Source of the DNA: Pelagophyceae sp. CCMP2097
Lineage: Eukaryota; Sar; Pelagophyceae
DNA length: 64,000 nt
Assembly: GCA_026770575.1 (NCBI GenBank)
Contig: MU657166.1
Coordinates: forward strand, 747,723 to 811,722
Direction: 5' to 3'
Below are positions 21,047 through 33,200 of the stretch, one piece after another. Numbering within the stretch: the first letter of the stretch is position 1; every line of letters begins with the position of its first letter. The notes under the pieces were generated by a model. It did no database searches and was not told the origin of the DNA. It saw only the letters and a list, made by a program, of their open reading frames with translations. Made by a program: the position numbers and the translations under genes.

Positions 21047-22666
21047 TTAGAGGATCATCTTGCGGACCTTGCAGTAGGGCTTGGCGCCCGGCGCGGACGC
21101 GGGGAGGAAGAGCTTCTTCTGGGCTCTGCCCGTTTTGTCCTGTTCCGTCGAATCGCCCAACGAGTCAAACGCTAAATTCGCGTGCGCGGCGCTCTTGAAG
21201 ACGAGCGTCGTCTTGCCGTACCCGGCGGCGCCGGCCTCGGCCGCCGGCGGCCGCTGGATTGCGTGGATGAAGTCAGGCCGCACGCCCGCCGCCAGCGCCA
21301 GCGCGTCGCGCAGCTCGTCGGTGGAGACGTTGGACGGGATGCGGTGGCTAAACAGCATGGCCTCGTCGTTGGCCTTGTCCCGCGCCGCGCCCTCCTTCTT
21401 CGGCTGCGCCGTCCGCAAAACGGAACGCGGCAGCGAAGCCAGGGGCGTGTCCACCAAAGTGGCCGCGCACAGAAAGGCCGCACGCGCGTCCACCGTCGAG
21501 TCGTGCTCGCGAGTGGCCATCTGGTTGTGCTCCGCGTTCAGCACGTGCGCCGCGACATCGCGCAGCGCCGGCGTCGCGCCCGTGGACTCTACGGCGAAAA
21601 GGCATGCGGTATCGATCACGTGTTTATGCGCGAAGCGTAAAGAGTCCAAGTCGTTGTGTAAAGCGTGCCCAACGAGTAAAGTCTTGTCGCAGACGAGCTT
21701 GAGCATGGCCGCCTGGGCGTGCCTGCGAGTGAACGTGACGCCCGCGAGCTGCGCCTGCTTGATGCCGTGGACGCGCGTGACGCAGTCGACGATGGGCAAA
21801 GACGGCGAAACGAGCGAGTCCAAAACAACATCGACATCGCTGCCGGCGGCGGCATCCTTCAGCGACGCGGCCGCGTCGGAGGCGTCGACGATGGAGACGC
21901 GGATAAGTTCTTTGGAAGATTTGGCACCCGTAACCGGGTCTTGGCAGACGCACATTTCGCAATCAATGGCGTAGGCGTGCGCCAGCCCGGCGCACCAGGC
22001 GCCGCAGGGCCGCGCGCGCACCCACGCCCCCGCCTTGGCCGCCTCGTCTGCCAAGGCCTGGGCTTCAATGGCCGCAGACTCCTGCTTCCACCGCGCGTGC
22101 CGAGCTGTCGCTCGCTGCAGCGCCGCCCAGCCGGTAGAAGCGCCATCCTCCTCCGCCTCGGCGTCCACATCGTCCTCCTCCGGCTCCTCCTCCTTGGCCG
22201 GTAAGGGGCGCTTCGCCGCCTTCGGCTGAGCCAGGCTCGCCTCGGCCTCTTTCGGCGCGGCGACAACCTTACAAACGGGCAAACCGTCCAGCGCGGCCAG
22301 CGTCCGCTGACGCTTCGTCGCCGCGTCGGTGGCCGTCGGCGCAGCCTTGGCGGGCGCTTTAACGGCCGCAGCCTTTGCCGGCGGCGCCTTTGCCGGTGCA
22401 GCCTTGGCCGGCGGCTTGGCCTTTGCCTGGGGCTTGGCGGGCGAGGCGGCCTTCAAGCGCTTCGGCTGCGGCGCGTCCTGGGCCTTGAGGGCCTCGCTGG
22501 CCTCTTGGGCTTGCGCGAGTTGCGCGCGCAACTCGAGCAGCTCGGCGGCGTTCTCTTCTGCTTGCAACTCCGCTTGAAGCGCAGCCAGCTCCGCCGAAGC
22601 GTCGCCGTCGGCGGACTTGCCTCCGCGGCGGCGCTTCTTCTTGCCCGCCGAGACTGGAGAGGCCAT
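21047..22666 (-). CDS. REXO/SDN-type 3'-5' RNA exonuclease (DEDDh)
   Basis: This is a single exon of 539 residues. The first ~170 residues are Lys/Ala-rich with a short coiled coil and likely nuclear-localisation stretches (GKKKRRRGGK). The exonuclease domain has Exo I AIDCEM, an Exo II region with VTRVHGI and LLVGHALHNDLDSLRF, and Exo III HDSTVDARAAFLCAA, giving the D, E, D and H-x4-D residues of the DEDDh class. The order and the 'LDSLRFAHKHVIDTACLF' segment fit the REXO1/REXO4 and plant SDN group, which trim structured or small RNAs. A C-terminal RRM-like region (MLFSHRIPSNVSTDELRDAL, then a KTTLVFKS strand) resembles the SDN tail. Confidence 0.85.
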   Translation of the reverse strand: MASPVSAGKKKRRRGGKSADGDASAELAALQAELQAEENAAELLELRAQLAQAQEASEALKAQDAPQPKRLKAASPAKPQAKAKPPAKAAPAKAPPAKAAAVKAPAKAAPTATDAATKRQRTLAALDGLPVCKVVAAPKEAEASLAQPKAAKRPLPAKEEEPEEDDVDAEAEEDGASTGWAALQRATARHARWKQESAAIEAQALADEAAKAGAWVRARPCGAWCAGLAHAYAIDCEMCVCQDPVTGAKSSKELIRVSIVDASDAAASLKDAAAGSDVDVVLDSLVSPSLPIVDCVTRVHGIKQAQLAGVTFTRRHAQAAMLKLVCDKTLLVGHALHNDLDSLRFAHKHVIDTACLFAVESTGATPALRDVAAHVLNAEHNQMATREHDSTVDARAAFLCAATLVDTPLASLPRSVLRTAQPKKEGAARDKANDEAMLFSHRIPSNVSTDELRDALALAAGVRPDFIHAIQRPPAAEAGAAGYGKTTLVFKSAAHANLAFDSLGDSTEQDKTGRAQKKLFLPASAPGAKPYCKVRKMIL

Positions 22667-22910
22667 GGCGCGACGACTTGCGACTCTATCGCGAGATTAT
22701 CGCCAGGGCCGGGAAAAGGGTCCTCAAGATTCCCGCATGCGCAGAGCTCACTGGCATGCGCTGACGAGAACCCGGGTGGTGCGAGCAGTCTGGTGCGAGC
22801 GCGCGTGTTATGAGGAGAGCGACCCTCGGGCGGTCCGATCCGGCGCAGTGCCTCGCCGGGTCCACGGCGGCCTTTGGGGCGGTGTGCGCGCGTCAGATTG
22901 TTTGCGCGCG

Positions 22911-24498
22911 TCATATCTCGATGTCATCGTCGTCGTCGTATTTCGACCGCACGCCCACAGCGTCGAACAAGTTCGCCACGTTGCCCACGACGTCGTGCAC
23001 TGCCGCGCGGCCCATGCCCACCGTCTGCTCGCCCGTCGTGGCGTTGGCCGAGTACGCGTCCGACGGCTCCGGCACCGGCCCTACGAAGACGGATCAAAAA
23101 AGCACCCCCACTTCAAAAAAGCACCTGTGGGCAGCTCCTTGCGCGGGATGGTCCTCGCCGGGTCGCCGGCGCCGGCGGGTCTCCCGGAGAGCACTCGGCC
23201 GTGCGTTGCGTGCCACGGCGCCACGGTCGTGAAGATCGACTCGCGAGTCTCCAAAGCCCAGTTGGCGGGCACCTGCATGTACCTCTGGAGGAAGCGGCGG
23301 ACGAAGACGTGCATGGCCGGCGGGCGGACTTCGTTGTGGTCGCCGTCGACCGCGAGTATGAACTTGTCGCCCGCGTACTGGGCGTGTAACATTTCCGAGT
23401 GCTTGTTCGAGATAAACGAGTCGCCGCGGACGACGCAGAACAGCGCGGGCACGAACATGCGCTGGACGTGGGAAATTGCCGAAATCTCGTCAATGTCGAC
23501 TTGCGCCCGCTTCTTGATCGACGCCCTCACCAAGCGCAAAACGCCTGCAACGGCGAACTTTGGGATCTTGATCGACGAGTTGGCAGTGGCCTTTTGCACG
23601 AGTTCCTCGGCGAGCATCTTGAGGGAAGCAAAGGGCGAGTCGAGGACCATTGCGTCGAGCATATTGTCCTCGTCCGCGTAAAGCAGCGCCGTCACCGCGC
23701 CCATCGACCGGCCCCAAAACGCAATCGTCGACCTACAAGTTTTGCATCTCTCTCCAAAGAAAACTCAAAAGCCATCAATCTTCGACCGGGATCAGACGCA
23801 CGTCTTGCCCTCGCCGCGGAGGTAATCCACCACGGCGCGAATGTCGTAGCGCTCCCAGGCGCCCAGCGTGACGAACTCGCCGTCGGACAAGCCCGACCCG
23901 GAAAAGTCGAATGAGACGACCGAAATGCCCAAAGAGAGGCAAACGCTGAGCTGCGGCAGCGCCTCTACTCGGGCCGAAGCGTTGCCGTGCATGAAAATGA
24001 TAGTCGGCATCATCGGCGCCGGCGTCGGGATCGCCGCCCACCGCCTGAAACGACAAAGCATGACCGGAGGGCCGCACCGTCGGCCTGCCCCGTGCCCCTT
24101 CATCGCAGGTTCTCAAAGGCCGTTGGCGCTGGGTCGGACGAACATTGCAGCGCGTGGCCGCGCGAGTTGTACACGACAAAGTCCTCGCGGCCTAGTAGGC
24201 GCCGTCGAAGCGTCGCGTTGGTGGCGGCCGGGGAGAAAAGTACCAAAGTTTTTTCCGAGGAAGTTGAAGTACATGGGCCCAAGGTGGTGCATGGCGTACT
24301 GGGTGCGCGGTGGTCGGATGATGGCGGCGACGACCTAGCGCCCGCTTCGCCGCGAGGCGCTCGAAAACTTTGCGCTAAGGGCACACCTGCTCGTATGCGA
24401 GCTGGACTTGCTGGACGAAGGACGGCGGCTTCGGCGCCGCCTCCGCCTCGGCGTCGCCGCGCCCCTCGTTCGACGCGCGCCGCCGGCGCTCCGCCATC
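22911..24498 (-). CDS. Alpha/beta hydrolase, eukaryotic serine-hydrolase family with IIRPPR motif
   Basis: Six exons are reconstructed. Exon 1 ends LAYEQ at 24387 and exon 2 (from 24334) reads VVAAIIRPPRTQYAMHHLGP. Exon 3 gives GREDFVVYNSRGHALQCSS. Exon 4 (from 24044) holds PTIIFMHGNASARVEALPQL and VVSFDFSGSGLSDGE. A GTGCGT intron then joins to STIAFWGRSMGAVTALLYAD with the nucleophile Ser in GRSMG. The acid (VVRGDSF) and His (DGDHNEV) follow. The last exon ends SKYDDDDDIEI at 22911. The family is abundant in protists; substrates are mostly unknown. The intron 24045-24116 begins GCGATG, since no phase-compatible GT donor is available. The start could also be 24605. Divergent from the nucleotide-sugar transporter (224 bp apart). 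Confidence 0.83.
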
Positions 24499-24722
24499 CT
24501 CCGCACAGAAGGCCGTGCGACGCTGGGACTTTTTCCACGCGCGCAATCGCCGAAACTTTCGATTCCGTGAAGCGACGTACGCGTGACGTCGGCGCCTGCA
24601 TCCACCGCGCGGCGGACCCGGCGGCGGCGGCGGGCGACTGTCTGGGGCGCGCGGCGCGCGCCGTCGCAGGCTCGCCCTAAAAAATACCATTGCGGGCGCC
24701 GCGCGTCGGCTGAGGCGTGGAA

Positions 24723-26103
24723 ATGTGTCGCGAGGAGGATGCTTCGGAGAGTGCGTCCGGCAGGATGCTCTTAGACGACGAGTACGGTGACGCGGAAGCC
24801 ACGGCGCCGCGCCACGGCAAGCACGCCGCGGCGGCGTCGAGCGCGCCGGCGCGGCAGCCGGCCTTGGAGGGCAAGCTGTCGCGGCCGCTGTCGGTGCTCC
24901 TCGTCCTCCTGTGCGCAGTCCTCATCGCGAGCGCCGGCCTCCTCGCGCGCGCGGCCGAGGTCAACGGCAAGGTCAGATATTTGGTCATTGCGGTTGGCTG
25001 AACATTTCCGGAAATTCCCATCTGTAGGTCCTCTTCGACCCGGCGGCGGCCTGCCTCTTCTCCGAGCTCGGCAAGTTGTCCATCGCGCTCGTGTGGATGT
25101 GCGTGACGCCGGCGCCCGCGGAGCCCGTCTCGCGCGCGCAGATGCGCTACGCCTGCCTCGCCTTCCTCCCGTCGGCCGTCGGCTACGTCGTCGTCAACAA
25201 CGTCAGATTCGCGCTCGTCTCGTGAGTCGAGGAAACGGGCGACGCAGTTTCGAGATATTGCGTAGGCGCGTCAACCCTGGCCTGCTGCAGCTGCTGTGGA
25301 ATTTGAAGATTGTGTTCATTGGGCTGCTCTACTCTTTGCCGCCCTTCCGGCGGCGGCTGACGGCCCCACAATGGTGCGGCGCTTTGCTTCTGGTCCTCGG
25401 GTCCTGCGGCGCGGAATTCTCGCAGTGGAACCGAAGCGACGCGGCCGGGCGGTCCATGACCGGGGGCGCGACGGGTCTTGCCTTAGTGGGCCTGACGCTC
25501 GTGGTGACGTCGGCGGCGTCTGTATCGTGCGAGTTTGCGTACAAGACTGCCCAAATGGGGAGCATGTCGAGGCAGAATCTGGTCTTGTACGGCTACGGCG
25601 TCGTGATGAACCTCGCCGCCTTCCTGGTGCACGCCGCCTTTCGTCCTCGACAGACGTCCGGCCTCACGGCAAACTTTTCCGGCTGGACTTGGGCCGTGGT
25701 GCTTTCTCAGTCTTTAGCAGGATTTGCAGTCGGCGCGGTGTTCAAGTACGTCGACGCGGTGGCCCAAGTCTTCGCAGATGTGGCGGCCATGCTCTTCGCG
25801 GCTTTAGTGGCCTACCTGCTCTTCGACTTGAAGATCACGTTGGAATACTCTGCCGCCATGACGCTGTGCGCTTTAGCGCTGTGCGTTTACTACTTGGAAG
25901 CCGCGCAGAAGGTAGCGCACGAGCGGCGCGATGCCAAGCGCGGCAAGCACGCGGAGCCGGCGCCGCCCGCCGAGCCGTACTGGGAGACGCGGTCGCCGCT
26001 GACCGCGCTGCCGCCGCCGCGCGCAGACGTCCACGCCTCGCCGCCGCCCCCCGAGGCGGACAAGCACGCACCCGCGCCCCGGAACCGGTCCGCGCCGCAC
26101 TAA
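24723..26103 (+). CDS. Nucleotide-sugar transporter (SLC35A-like, DMT superfamily)
   Basis: Three exons are joined by phase-consistent introns: GTCAGA...CTGTAG near 24974-25027 and GTGAGT...GCGTAG near 25221-25266. The protein has about ten membrane spans. Family landmarks are VVVNNVRFALVS joined to RVNPGLLQLLWNLKIVFIGL (the conserved N-N-x-R-F...LLWNLKI segment), then LAGFAVGAVFKYVDAVAQVF and the following helices. The family exchanges UDP-sugars or CMP-sialic acid for the nucleotide monophosphate across Golgi membranes. The specific sugar cannot be read off. The C-terminal cytosolic tail is Pro/Ala/His-rich. It plausibly serves the same glycan pathway as the GT47 enzyme at 6485-9158, which is inference only. 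Confidence 0.85.
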
Positions 26104-26386
26104 GAGGCGCCACCTGTAAGGCTTAAATGGCCTTGCAAGACGGCGCCGTTGAAAAATCCAATCGTCCGACGGGGTCTCGTAAGTCCGGCGAGGGGCACAA
26201 GGTCCGTGCTTCTATAGGCGTTTTTGGGCTTGCTGGCTTAAGATCCACCCTGGACCTGCCATGGGTTGGGCTAGTGATCAGCTTGAGTGTCGCTCCGGGT
26301 TTTCTGCAAGAACGCAAAACGACAAAAAAAAGTTGGTCGGCCAGTTCATCTGGCCAGTTCCGCGCGATGCGGGCTCGCGCGGCCTA
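26104..26386. other. Intergenic region with dispersed-repeat unit
   Basis: No gene is seen between the transporter and the degenerate kinesin. It contains TTGCTGGCTTAAGATCCACC at 26230-26249, a copy of the dispersed unit found at 15077-15098. Confidence 0.5.
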
Positions 26387-29300
26387 ATGGACGACGACTG
26401 CGAGGATGAGCCGCTGGCCGTGCTGCCGCGCCGCGTGGCCCTCGCACTCCATCGAAGCGGCGTCCCGGGACCTCGACGGCCCTGAACAGTATTCGTACGC
26501 GTCACGGGAAGCCGCCCTTGGGAAACGACGCATTTCGCGTAGGTGGCCTCGGGCGCGGCGCCCGACGGGGTCTTCGACGAGGTCGTGAGCGACGAGCGCA
26601 ACGCGTGGCGCGCCCTCCTCGGCGGCCCCGTCGAGGTGCGTTTGAGAGCGGCGGCCCTCGGAAGGTCGCCGTCGATGGCGCTGCGTCGAGGCGACCGACG
26701 ACAATGCAGGTCGGCGACACGAAGTTCGGCAACCCCATCGCGGTGCGTGGTCCCCGACGCAGAGGACTCGAGACAGACGCGACGAATGTAGGCGGCGGTC
26801 GAGGGCGCCGTGCCAGTGTGCATCGTCGTACTGGGCACGCAGCTCTCGTCCAAGCGGCGCGTCTTCGACGGTTCCGGCGCGGCGCCGGCGGCGGGCCTCG
26901 GCGGCGACGGCGCCGGCGGCCTCGTTGGGCGCTGCGCCGCGGCGCTGTTCGAGGCCCTCAAGCGAGAAACGACCACCTCCGCCGGCTTCCCGACGATGCG
27001 GTCCGTGGCGGTGCGCTTCGTCGAGTTCTTCGACGAGCTCCTCACCGACCTCCTCGCGGTGCGCTTCGAGGGTCGTTGTTCAAAGGGAATCGTCCAACGT
27101 AGGCGGACGACCGCGGCGGTGCCGTCGTCGTCGTGGGCGAGTCTGCGTTCGACGGCGCGCAACTCTGCGGCGCGACGCGGCAGCGCGTCAACTCTGCGCA
27201 GCAGGTGCTGCAGCTGGTGTCGGCGGCGCGTTTGCGGAGGGACGCGTACGCGGAAAAAGCTGATGCGAAAGCGAGTTCTGCAGCGTACTTTGAATTCGAA
27301 ATCTCGCACAAGATCCGCGGCAAGCCCAAGGCCGGCGGGCCGCAGTACAGATGCGTCTCAAGAAGCCGCGTAACGCTTCTGGAGCTCCCGTCGACGCACA
27401 AACTTCGAGAGCCCGTAGAGGAGCTCATCTCGCGCGAGGGCGCGACGCGCAACTCGTCGTTGCTGGCCTTCAAGGCGGCGTGCGAATCTTTGGGCGCCGG
27501 CGGCGCGGCGCCGGTGGAAAGAGCGCTACTCTCGCGATTGATGGCGGACACTTTGGGCGCCAACGCTCTATGCGCCTCGCTCGCCTGCGTCGGCGACGAC
27601 AAGCGCGACGACGCCACCGCGCTCCAACTCCAGCAGGCGCTGACGGCGGTGCCGCACTACCCCGTGAGTCTCCGCAGGACGCACGCCGTGGGTCTCTTGA
27701 GCGATTTGCGGCGGCGCGCGGCCGCTTTGAAGGATGTGGCCGCAGAAGCCCGCGCAGAGGCCGCGCGGCTGCGGCGCGCCCTCGGCGGCGGCGCGGCGGC
27801 GGGCGACGAGGCTTTAGACGAGGGCCCCGCGGCGGCGGCGAAGCGGCGCTCCTTAGAGGGCGACGTCGCTGCGGCATTGCAGGCGAGCGCTCGAGCGCAA
27901 GACGACCTGGCAAAGGTGTACAAGGTCTTGGACCTGTTCAAGCACAAGTATTCGGACTTGGCTGGTGATAAGAAGGAAGCTGCGAAACAACTTATCGCTG
28001 CGGAGCACGCTCGCCTGGAAATGTCTAAGGCCCTCATCGCAGCAAAATCGCAAGCTTCCGACCTGGCCGAGTCTCGCGAGGTGGAGAGGTACCGCGCCGA
28101 ATCCGAGCTCCTGGCATCAGAGGACGCTCGGGCCGACGCCGAAGGGAAACTCGACGACGCTTTACGCGAGGCGCACAAAGCCGCCGCCGACTCGGCAGAC
28201 GTCACCACGCTGCGGGCGGAGCGCGACGACCGCGGCCGCGAGCTGCGCGAGCTCGACGACCGCAATTTGGAACTGTCGACTGAGCTCATAAGTCTCGTCT
28301 CGCAGCGGGACGCCTATCACGAAAAGCTCCAGAAAGTTACAAAAGACTACGAGGCCAACGCCGCCATCGTGGCCGCGTTCCAGCACGACCTCGACGACCG
28401 CGACAGCGCGCAGAGCCGCGCCTCTGCCTCGTTGAAGCTGACTGAAGAAACAATGGAGACTCTTGCTCTCAAGCACGCTCAACTGCAAGTCGACCTCGAG
28501 CGCGCAAACGTGCAGAGCGAGGCGACGCTGCTCGACCGAGACAAGGCCACGGTGCGACGAGGGAACCGGAGCGGGGAAGGACCGTAATCCTTCGAGGCTG
28601 AAATCCTGTGTCGTAGGCGGAGCTTGCGCACCGCGCGGACGCCGAGCTGCGCGAGGCCAAGGCGGCGCTGGACGAGTCTGTGCGCGAGGCTCGCGCCGCG
28701 TCCGAGGCGGGGACGGCCGAGGCGCAAAAGCTGCGCGGCGAAGCTCGCGCGGCTGAGCGCAGGGCTCGCGACGCCGACGTCGATCTGCAGCGCGTCAGTG
28801 GCGACCTCGACCGCGCATCGGCGGACGGCGCGGCGGCGGCGGCAGACGTCGCAGCGCTGGAGAAGAAGTACCGCGAACGCCTTGAAAGAGACCTCGGCGG
28901 CGCCGTCGGCGCGGCGCCCCTCGACGGCGAATCGGCGCCGGCGCCGGCGGCGGACGACGCGACGCGGCTGTACGCGGAGCTGGTGAAGTCGCACGCGGAC
29001 AAGGAGGAGCGAATCGAGGCCGAGGCTGCGGCGCTGCGCGATTCCAAGCACCGGCTCCAGCTCAAGTTCCGTTCGGCGGCGGACCACGGCCGCCGCCTCA
29101 GTGATGTCCTCGAGGACCACGCGCCAGAGGCGGCTACGGCGTTTTGGCAGCAGCAGCACCTGAAACCAGAAGAGGTCTGGGACGAGCTCGGCGCGGCGCC
29201 CGACTCCTCGTCGCTGGCCGACGAGGCCGAGGCTCTGGCGACGGAGCGCGCGGCGGCCGAGGCGGCGCGTTTTCGGCTGCGCGGCGCGGAGCGCGAACTC

Positions 29301-29907
29301 TTGGAGCAGCGCGCGTCCACTGTGGCGACGCTCGACGCTTTGCGGCAACGTGGTGAAAACGAGGGCTCGCGGCACCGCGGCGAGGCTGAGCAAATCGCGG
29401 GCCTCGAGCGCGAAAACGGCCACCTGCGAGACTTGCTCGCCGACTTGTCCTCCAAGCTCGCCGCCGCGCTGGAGCGGCCGGCGTTATCGCCGCCGAAGTT
29501 CGACGACGAAAAGAGGCGCGCTAGAGACGACGTCTCGCGCGCCGCCGAGGAACTGGCGCGCGTGTCCAAGCACGAACTTTCGTCGCCGCGCGTCCCCGTC
29601 GACCTCGGCGCCGCGCCCCGTTTAGCGCTGGCGCAGCAGGAGAACGATCGCCTAAAACGAGAGCTCCAGGCGCTCCGCAGCGGCGACGCGGCCCAAGCCG
29701 CAGACGTCTTGAACGACGTCGAGAGCCGCTGCGCCATGTACGTTTGGCGTGTCGGGATCCGTCTTGGACGCGGTTGATAGGCTCTCGTACAAGAACGCGG
29801 CGCTGGAGGAAGAGCTGCGGTCGTATCGAGAGTACATGAAAAAGACTGTCAAGCGCTTCGCCTCCATTTCCAAGGACGCCGCGCGCGGCAAGGAGCAGCC
29901 AAGATGA
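26387..29907 (+). CDS. Degenerate kinesin-like protein with long coiled coil (possible CCDC78-type)
   Basis: At least seven exons, most with GTGCG donors, build a kinesin-like fold that has lost its ATP site. The P-loop position reads VCIVVLGTQLSSKRRVFDG, with no GxxxxGK[ST]. VRFVEFFDELLTDLL matches the kinesin 'YLEIYNEEIRDLL' segment. ASSAAYFEFEIS matches switch I without SSRSH. SRVTLLELPSTHKL stands for 'LxLVDLAGSE', and VERALLSRLMADTLGANALC matches '[17 protein letters not shown]'. About 650 residues of coiled coil follow, including NLELSTELISLVSQRDAY. The last exon (after an intron near 29738-29781) ends SKDAARGKEQPR. Pseudo-motors of this kind are known in cilium/centriole proteins such as CCDC78; that assignment is tentative. 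The intron 1 donor is ambiguous. Confidence 0.7.
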
Positions 29908-30243
29908 GGCGCCCGTGGGCGGCGCGGTAAAGTAATGTGTCTTGAAATGCCTCTTTCGGAAGCACTTTGGATGGAGCGGATCTCAGGGACCTGGGTTCAG
30001 CGACCCGGGAGAGTCACCAGTCACCAGTCTCCAGTCACCAGTCTCGAGGCCCGGGAGAGGTCCAGAGACCCGCGTCGGATCGTGGCAGACCGTCGAGCCT
30101 GCCTTGCTTTGATCGATTCGAACAGGACGTCCGCCGAAGAAGCCCCCCCCATCAGCATCTCTAAAAAGGTGCAAGTTTACAAAAAGGGACAGTATTCCAA
30201 CTGCGCCGCGAGACTCCGGCGGCGCGCGCGCGCGCGCGGATCG
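29908..30243. other. Intergenic region, nothing recognised
   Basis: It contains short direct CACCAGT repeats near 30013-30045 and a GCGCGCGC run immediately before the next start. No gene is seen. Confidence 0.5.
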
Positions 30244-33200
30244 ATGGAGCCGCGGCGGCGGAAGGCGGCGCCGGTTATCGAGGCGCCGGAGTACCTGGAG
30301 CGCGGCCGCGGCGTGCCGCCGGCGTTTGTCGTGCAGAAGCTGGTGCGCTCGGCGATCGAAGAGCTTTTGGAAACAAGGGTCAAAGATGACGCCGAGTTTC
30401 AGCGCATCTCCGACGCGAAAGAGGCGCACTTGATGTGCTTGGAGGCCTTTGGCTTTATGCAGTGGCAGGACGACCTCTGGCTCAACGAGTTGGACGAAGC
30501 GGACGGCGACGGGCTCTCGATATCTGCGGTGCCCAGGGCAAACGTCTGGTGCGCCCGACAAACGCCGCGTCGAAGCGGCGACCTTTTCGTCCTAGGCTCA
30601 CGCCGGCGTGCGCCGCCGCGCTGCGGCGGACGGCGCGCGCGGCGTCGCTCGCGGAGGACGTCGACGCGTTCCTGGAGAAGGTGCGCAGGCGCGCGTCGGG
30701 TCGTGGTCCTTAGCGGGTCCTCAGAGGCTCCTTCGAGGGTCCTTGGACCTTTGAAAGAGGCTGCCGGTCTCAACGTTGCGTCACGTAGATGCTCCTGGAC
30801 ATCCCAATTGCGGCAAAGTTCGTTTCGCGCAAGTTGCGGAGCGGCGTTTCGGCGGCGACCAAGGTGCAGGCCGCGGCGCGCGGCCTCTCTGCGCGGCGCA
30901 AGACGCGCGCCTGGCTTTTGATCAAGTTCGAGCGGCGGATCGACGTTTCGGGCGCTGCTTTTTTTTGGGATATCGACGAAGAAGCTCAGAAAGCCGGGCA
31001 GGCGGCGTTGACGGCGGACCTCGACGACGAAGCCGCCTTTGAGCTGGGCATGGCGACGGCGTCGCGGCCGCTGAAGCGCCCCAAACCCCCATCACTTTTA
31101 AAGCGGGAGAAGAATCTTGGCTCGCCCAAGACAATGCGGCGCCGACTCGCAAAGGAGGCCGAATCGGCCGCCGTGTTGTTGGAAAAGGAGCGTTCGCAAA
31201 GGCCGGCGAACCTCGCGAGCGCGCTCGAGGGCGCAAGGCACCTCGAGACTTTAAACGACCTCGCTCAGTTGATAGGCGCCCTCGAGGCCGCGTACCGGCA
31301 CCTCGGCCGCAGGCTGGCGCAGGCCAAGTTCTTGAAGTCGGCCCCGACGGAGGCCGTATCCGAGGGCGCTTGGGCGGAGCAGCGGTTGAGGAAGCGAGCA
31401 GAGAACGTCATCATTTTCAACCGCTACGATGAAGACCGCACCGGGACCGTCGAGGCCGACGAGCTTTCAGCCGCTTTCCTGGACACGGGCCGGTTTCTCG
31501 AAAAGGGCGAACTCGACGCTTTACTTATGGAATTCGCGTCCTTGGACGACGGCGAGGTCACCTCGGACGACGGCGAGGTCAAAGCCGACAAATTTTGCGA
31601 CGTGGTCAAATTTTGCGACATGCTCGAGGCTCTGGACGCGCGCGCCGCCGCCGCCGCCTTTGCCCAGGCGGAAAAGTTTCGGCTCGAGGCGGCGAAGCAC
31701 CGCTGCACTTTGCGGTTTGCCGCGCCCTGCCCTCCGCCGCGCGACGCCTCTTTCGCAGACGCCGTATCAAAAACAAACGCCGCGCTGGCGAAGCACGCCG
31801 CCGACGCCGCCGAGTGCGAAAATTCGAAGCGTATCACGGCGCAGGCGGCGGTGTTGAAGGTGCCGCAATGGAGCGAAAAGATCGCAACGTGTTTCGATGC
31901 GCCTGCCAGTGTGTGTGCAGAAGATTTCTCCAGCGGCTCCGACGCCTCCCGCTCACCGAGCCGCCGGAGAACCGCGTTGCCGGGCCAGGACAGTGAAGAG
32001 GTCTTGCTGGCGAAGAACTTTGACCTTGTTGTGCTGCGAGAAGCCGAGCGAGCCTCTGCGACTTGGCACGTCGCGCAAGACGCTTTGCGGCTCCTCGTCA
32101 AGTCTTCCACGACGAGACGCGCTTTAGACGACGCCACCGCTTTGTACGCCTGCGAGCTGGCCTGGCCATTGCGAGAGGTTTTTCCGCTCTCGATTACAGT
32201 GTCAAAAGACGTCGACGTCTTCCAAACGTCGCGGCGCTTCGTCGCCGTCGTCGACTTCGACGGTCAAGTCGTGGCCATGTCGCCCTACGACGCCGACGTC
32301 TTCTACGCGTCTTTTGGCGACGGCGCCGCATCGGTCAAGGCGCCCATGACGGAGGCGCGGAAAAAGAATAGGGCAAACGACCCGGGAAACGTAGACGACA
32401 TCGTCTCGCAGGTCCTCGCCTCGCTCGAGGCCGCGCGGCCGGCGCTGCGGCGAATCGCGCGGGGCTACGACCGCCAAGCGGTGCGCGCGGCCGCCAGCGC
32501 CGAGGCTGCGGCCGGCGGCGACGGCGCCGCCGTGCCGGAGCTCAGCGCGGAGGCGCCCGAGGCGCGCGTTTTGCGCATGCGCCGCATCTTTGAAAAGTAC
32601 GATACGGACGGCAAAAGCTCTGTCTACGCCCGTGTCGCTTTGGAAACCCGAACCGTGTCGCTTTGGAAACCCGAACCGTGTCGCTTTGGAAACCCGAACC
32701 GTGTCGCTTTGGCAACCCGAAACGTCACATCGACCCCCTGGCCGTCGTCGTCGAAAGGGTGTGATAGGTTTTCGCCACGGAGCTCGCGTTGATCTTTTCG
32801 GACATGGGCGTCGAGGTGCCGGCGCCCGAGGACTTTGGTGGATTGGTCTTTCGAATCTCGGGTGGCGCGCCCGAGGTCCGGTTCGAGCAATTTCTTCACA
32901 TCCTGGAAGCGCTGGAGAGCGACGAGTCTGCCAAGCTCCGCGCCGTCTTCGACCGCTACGACGCCGACGGGGGTGGGGCCGTGAGCGCGAGGGAGGTCGA
33001 GGTCATTTTTAAGGATTTGAATATGAGAACAACGCCAAACGGAGTTGAAACCGCGATTCGGAAGCACGGCGTTTGCGACGCCGTCGACTTTGCGCAGTTT
33101 GCGGCCGTGGTCGGCCATTTGAAGAAGATGGCGCTCAAACGGTCGGCGGTGGACGTCCAGCTGCGGGCGCTTTGGCAGCAAGGTTCGCAGAAGAACCTTG

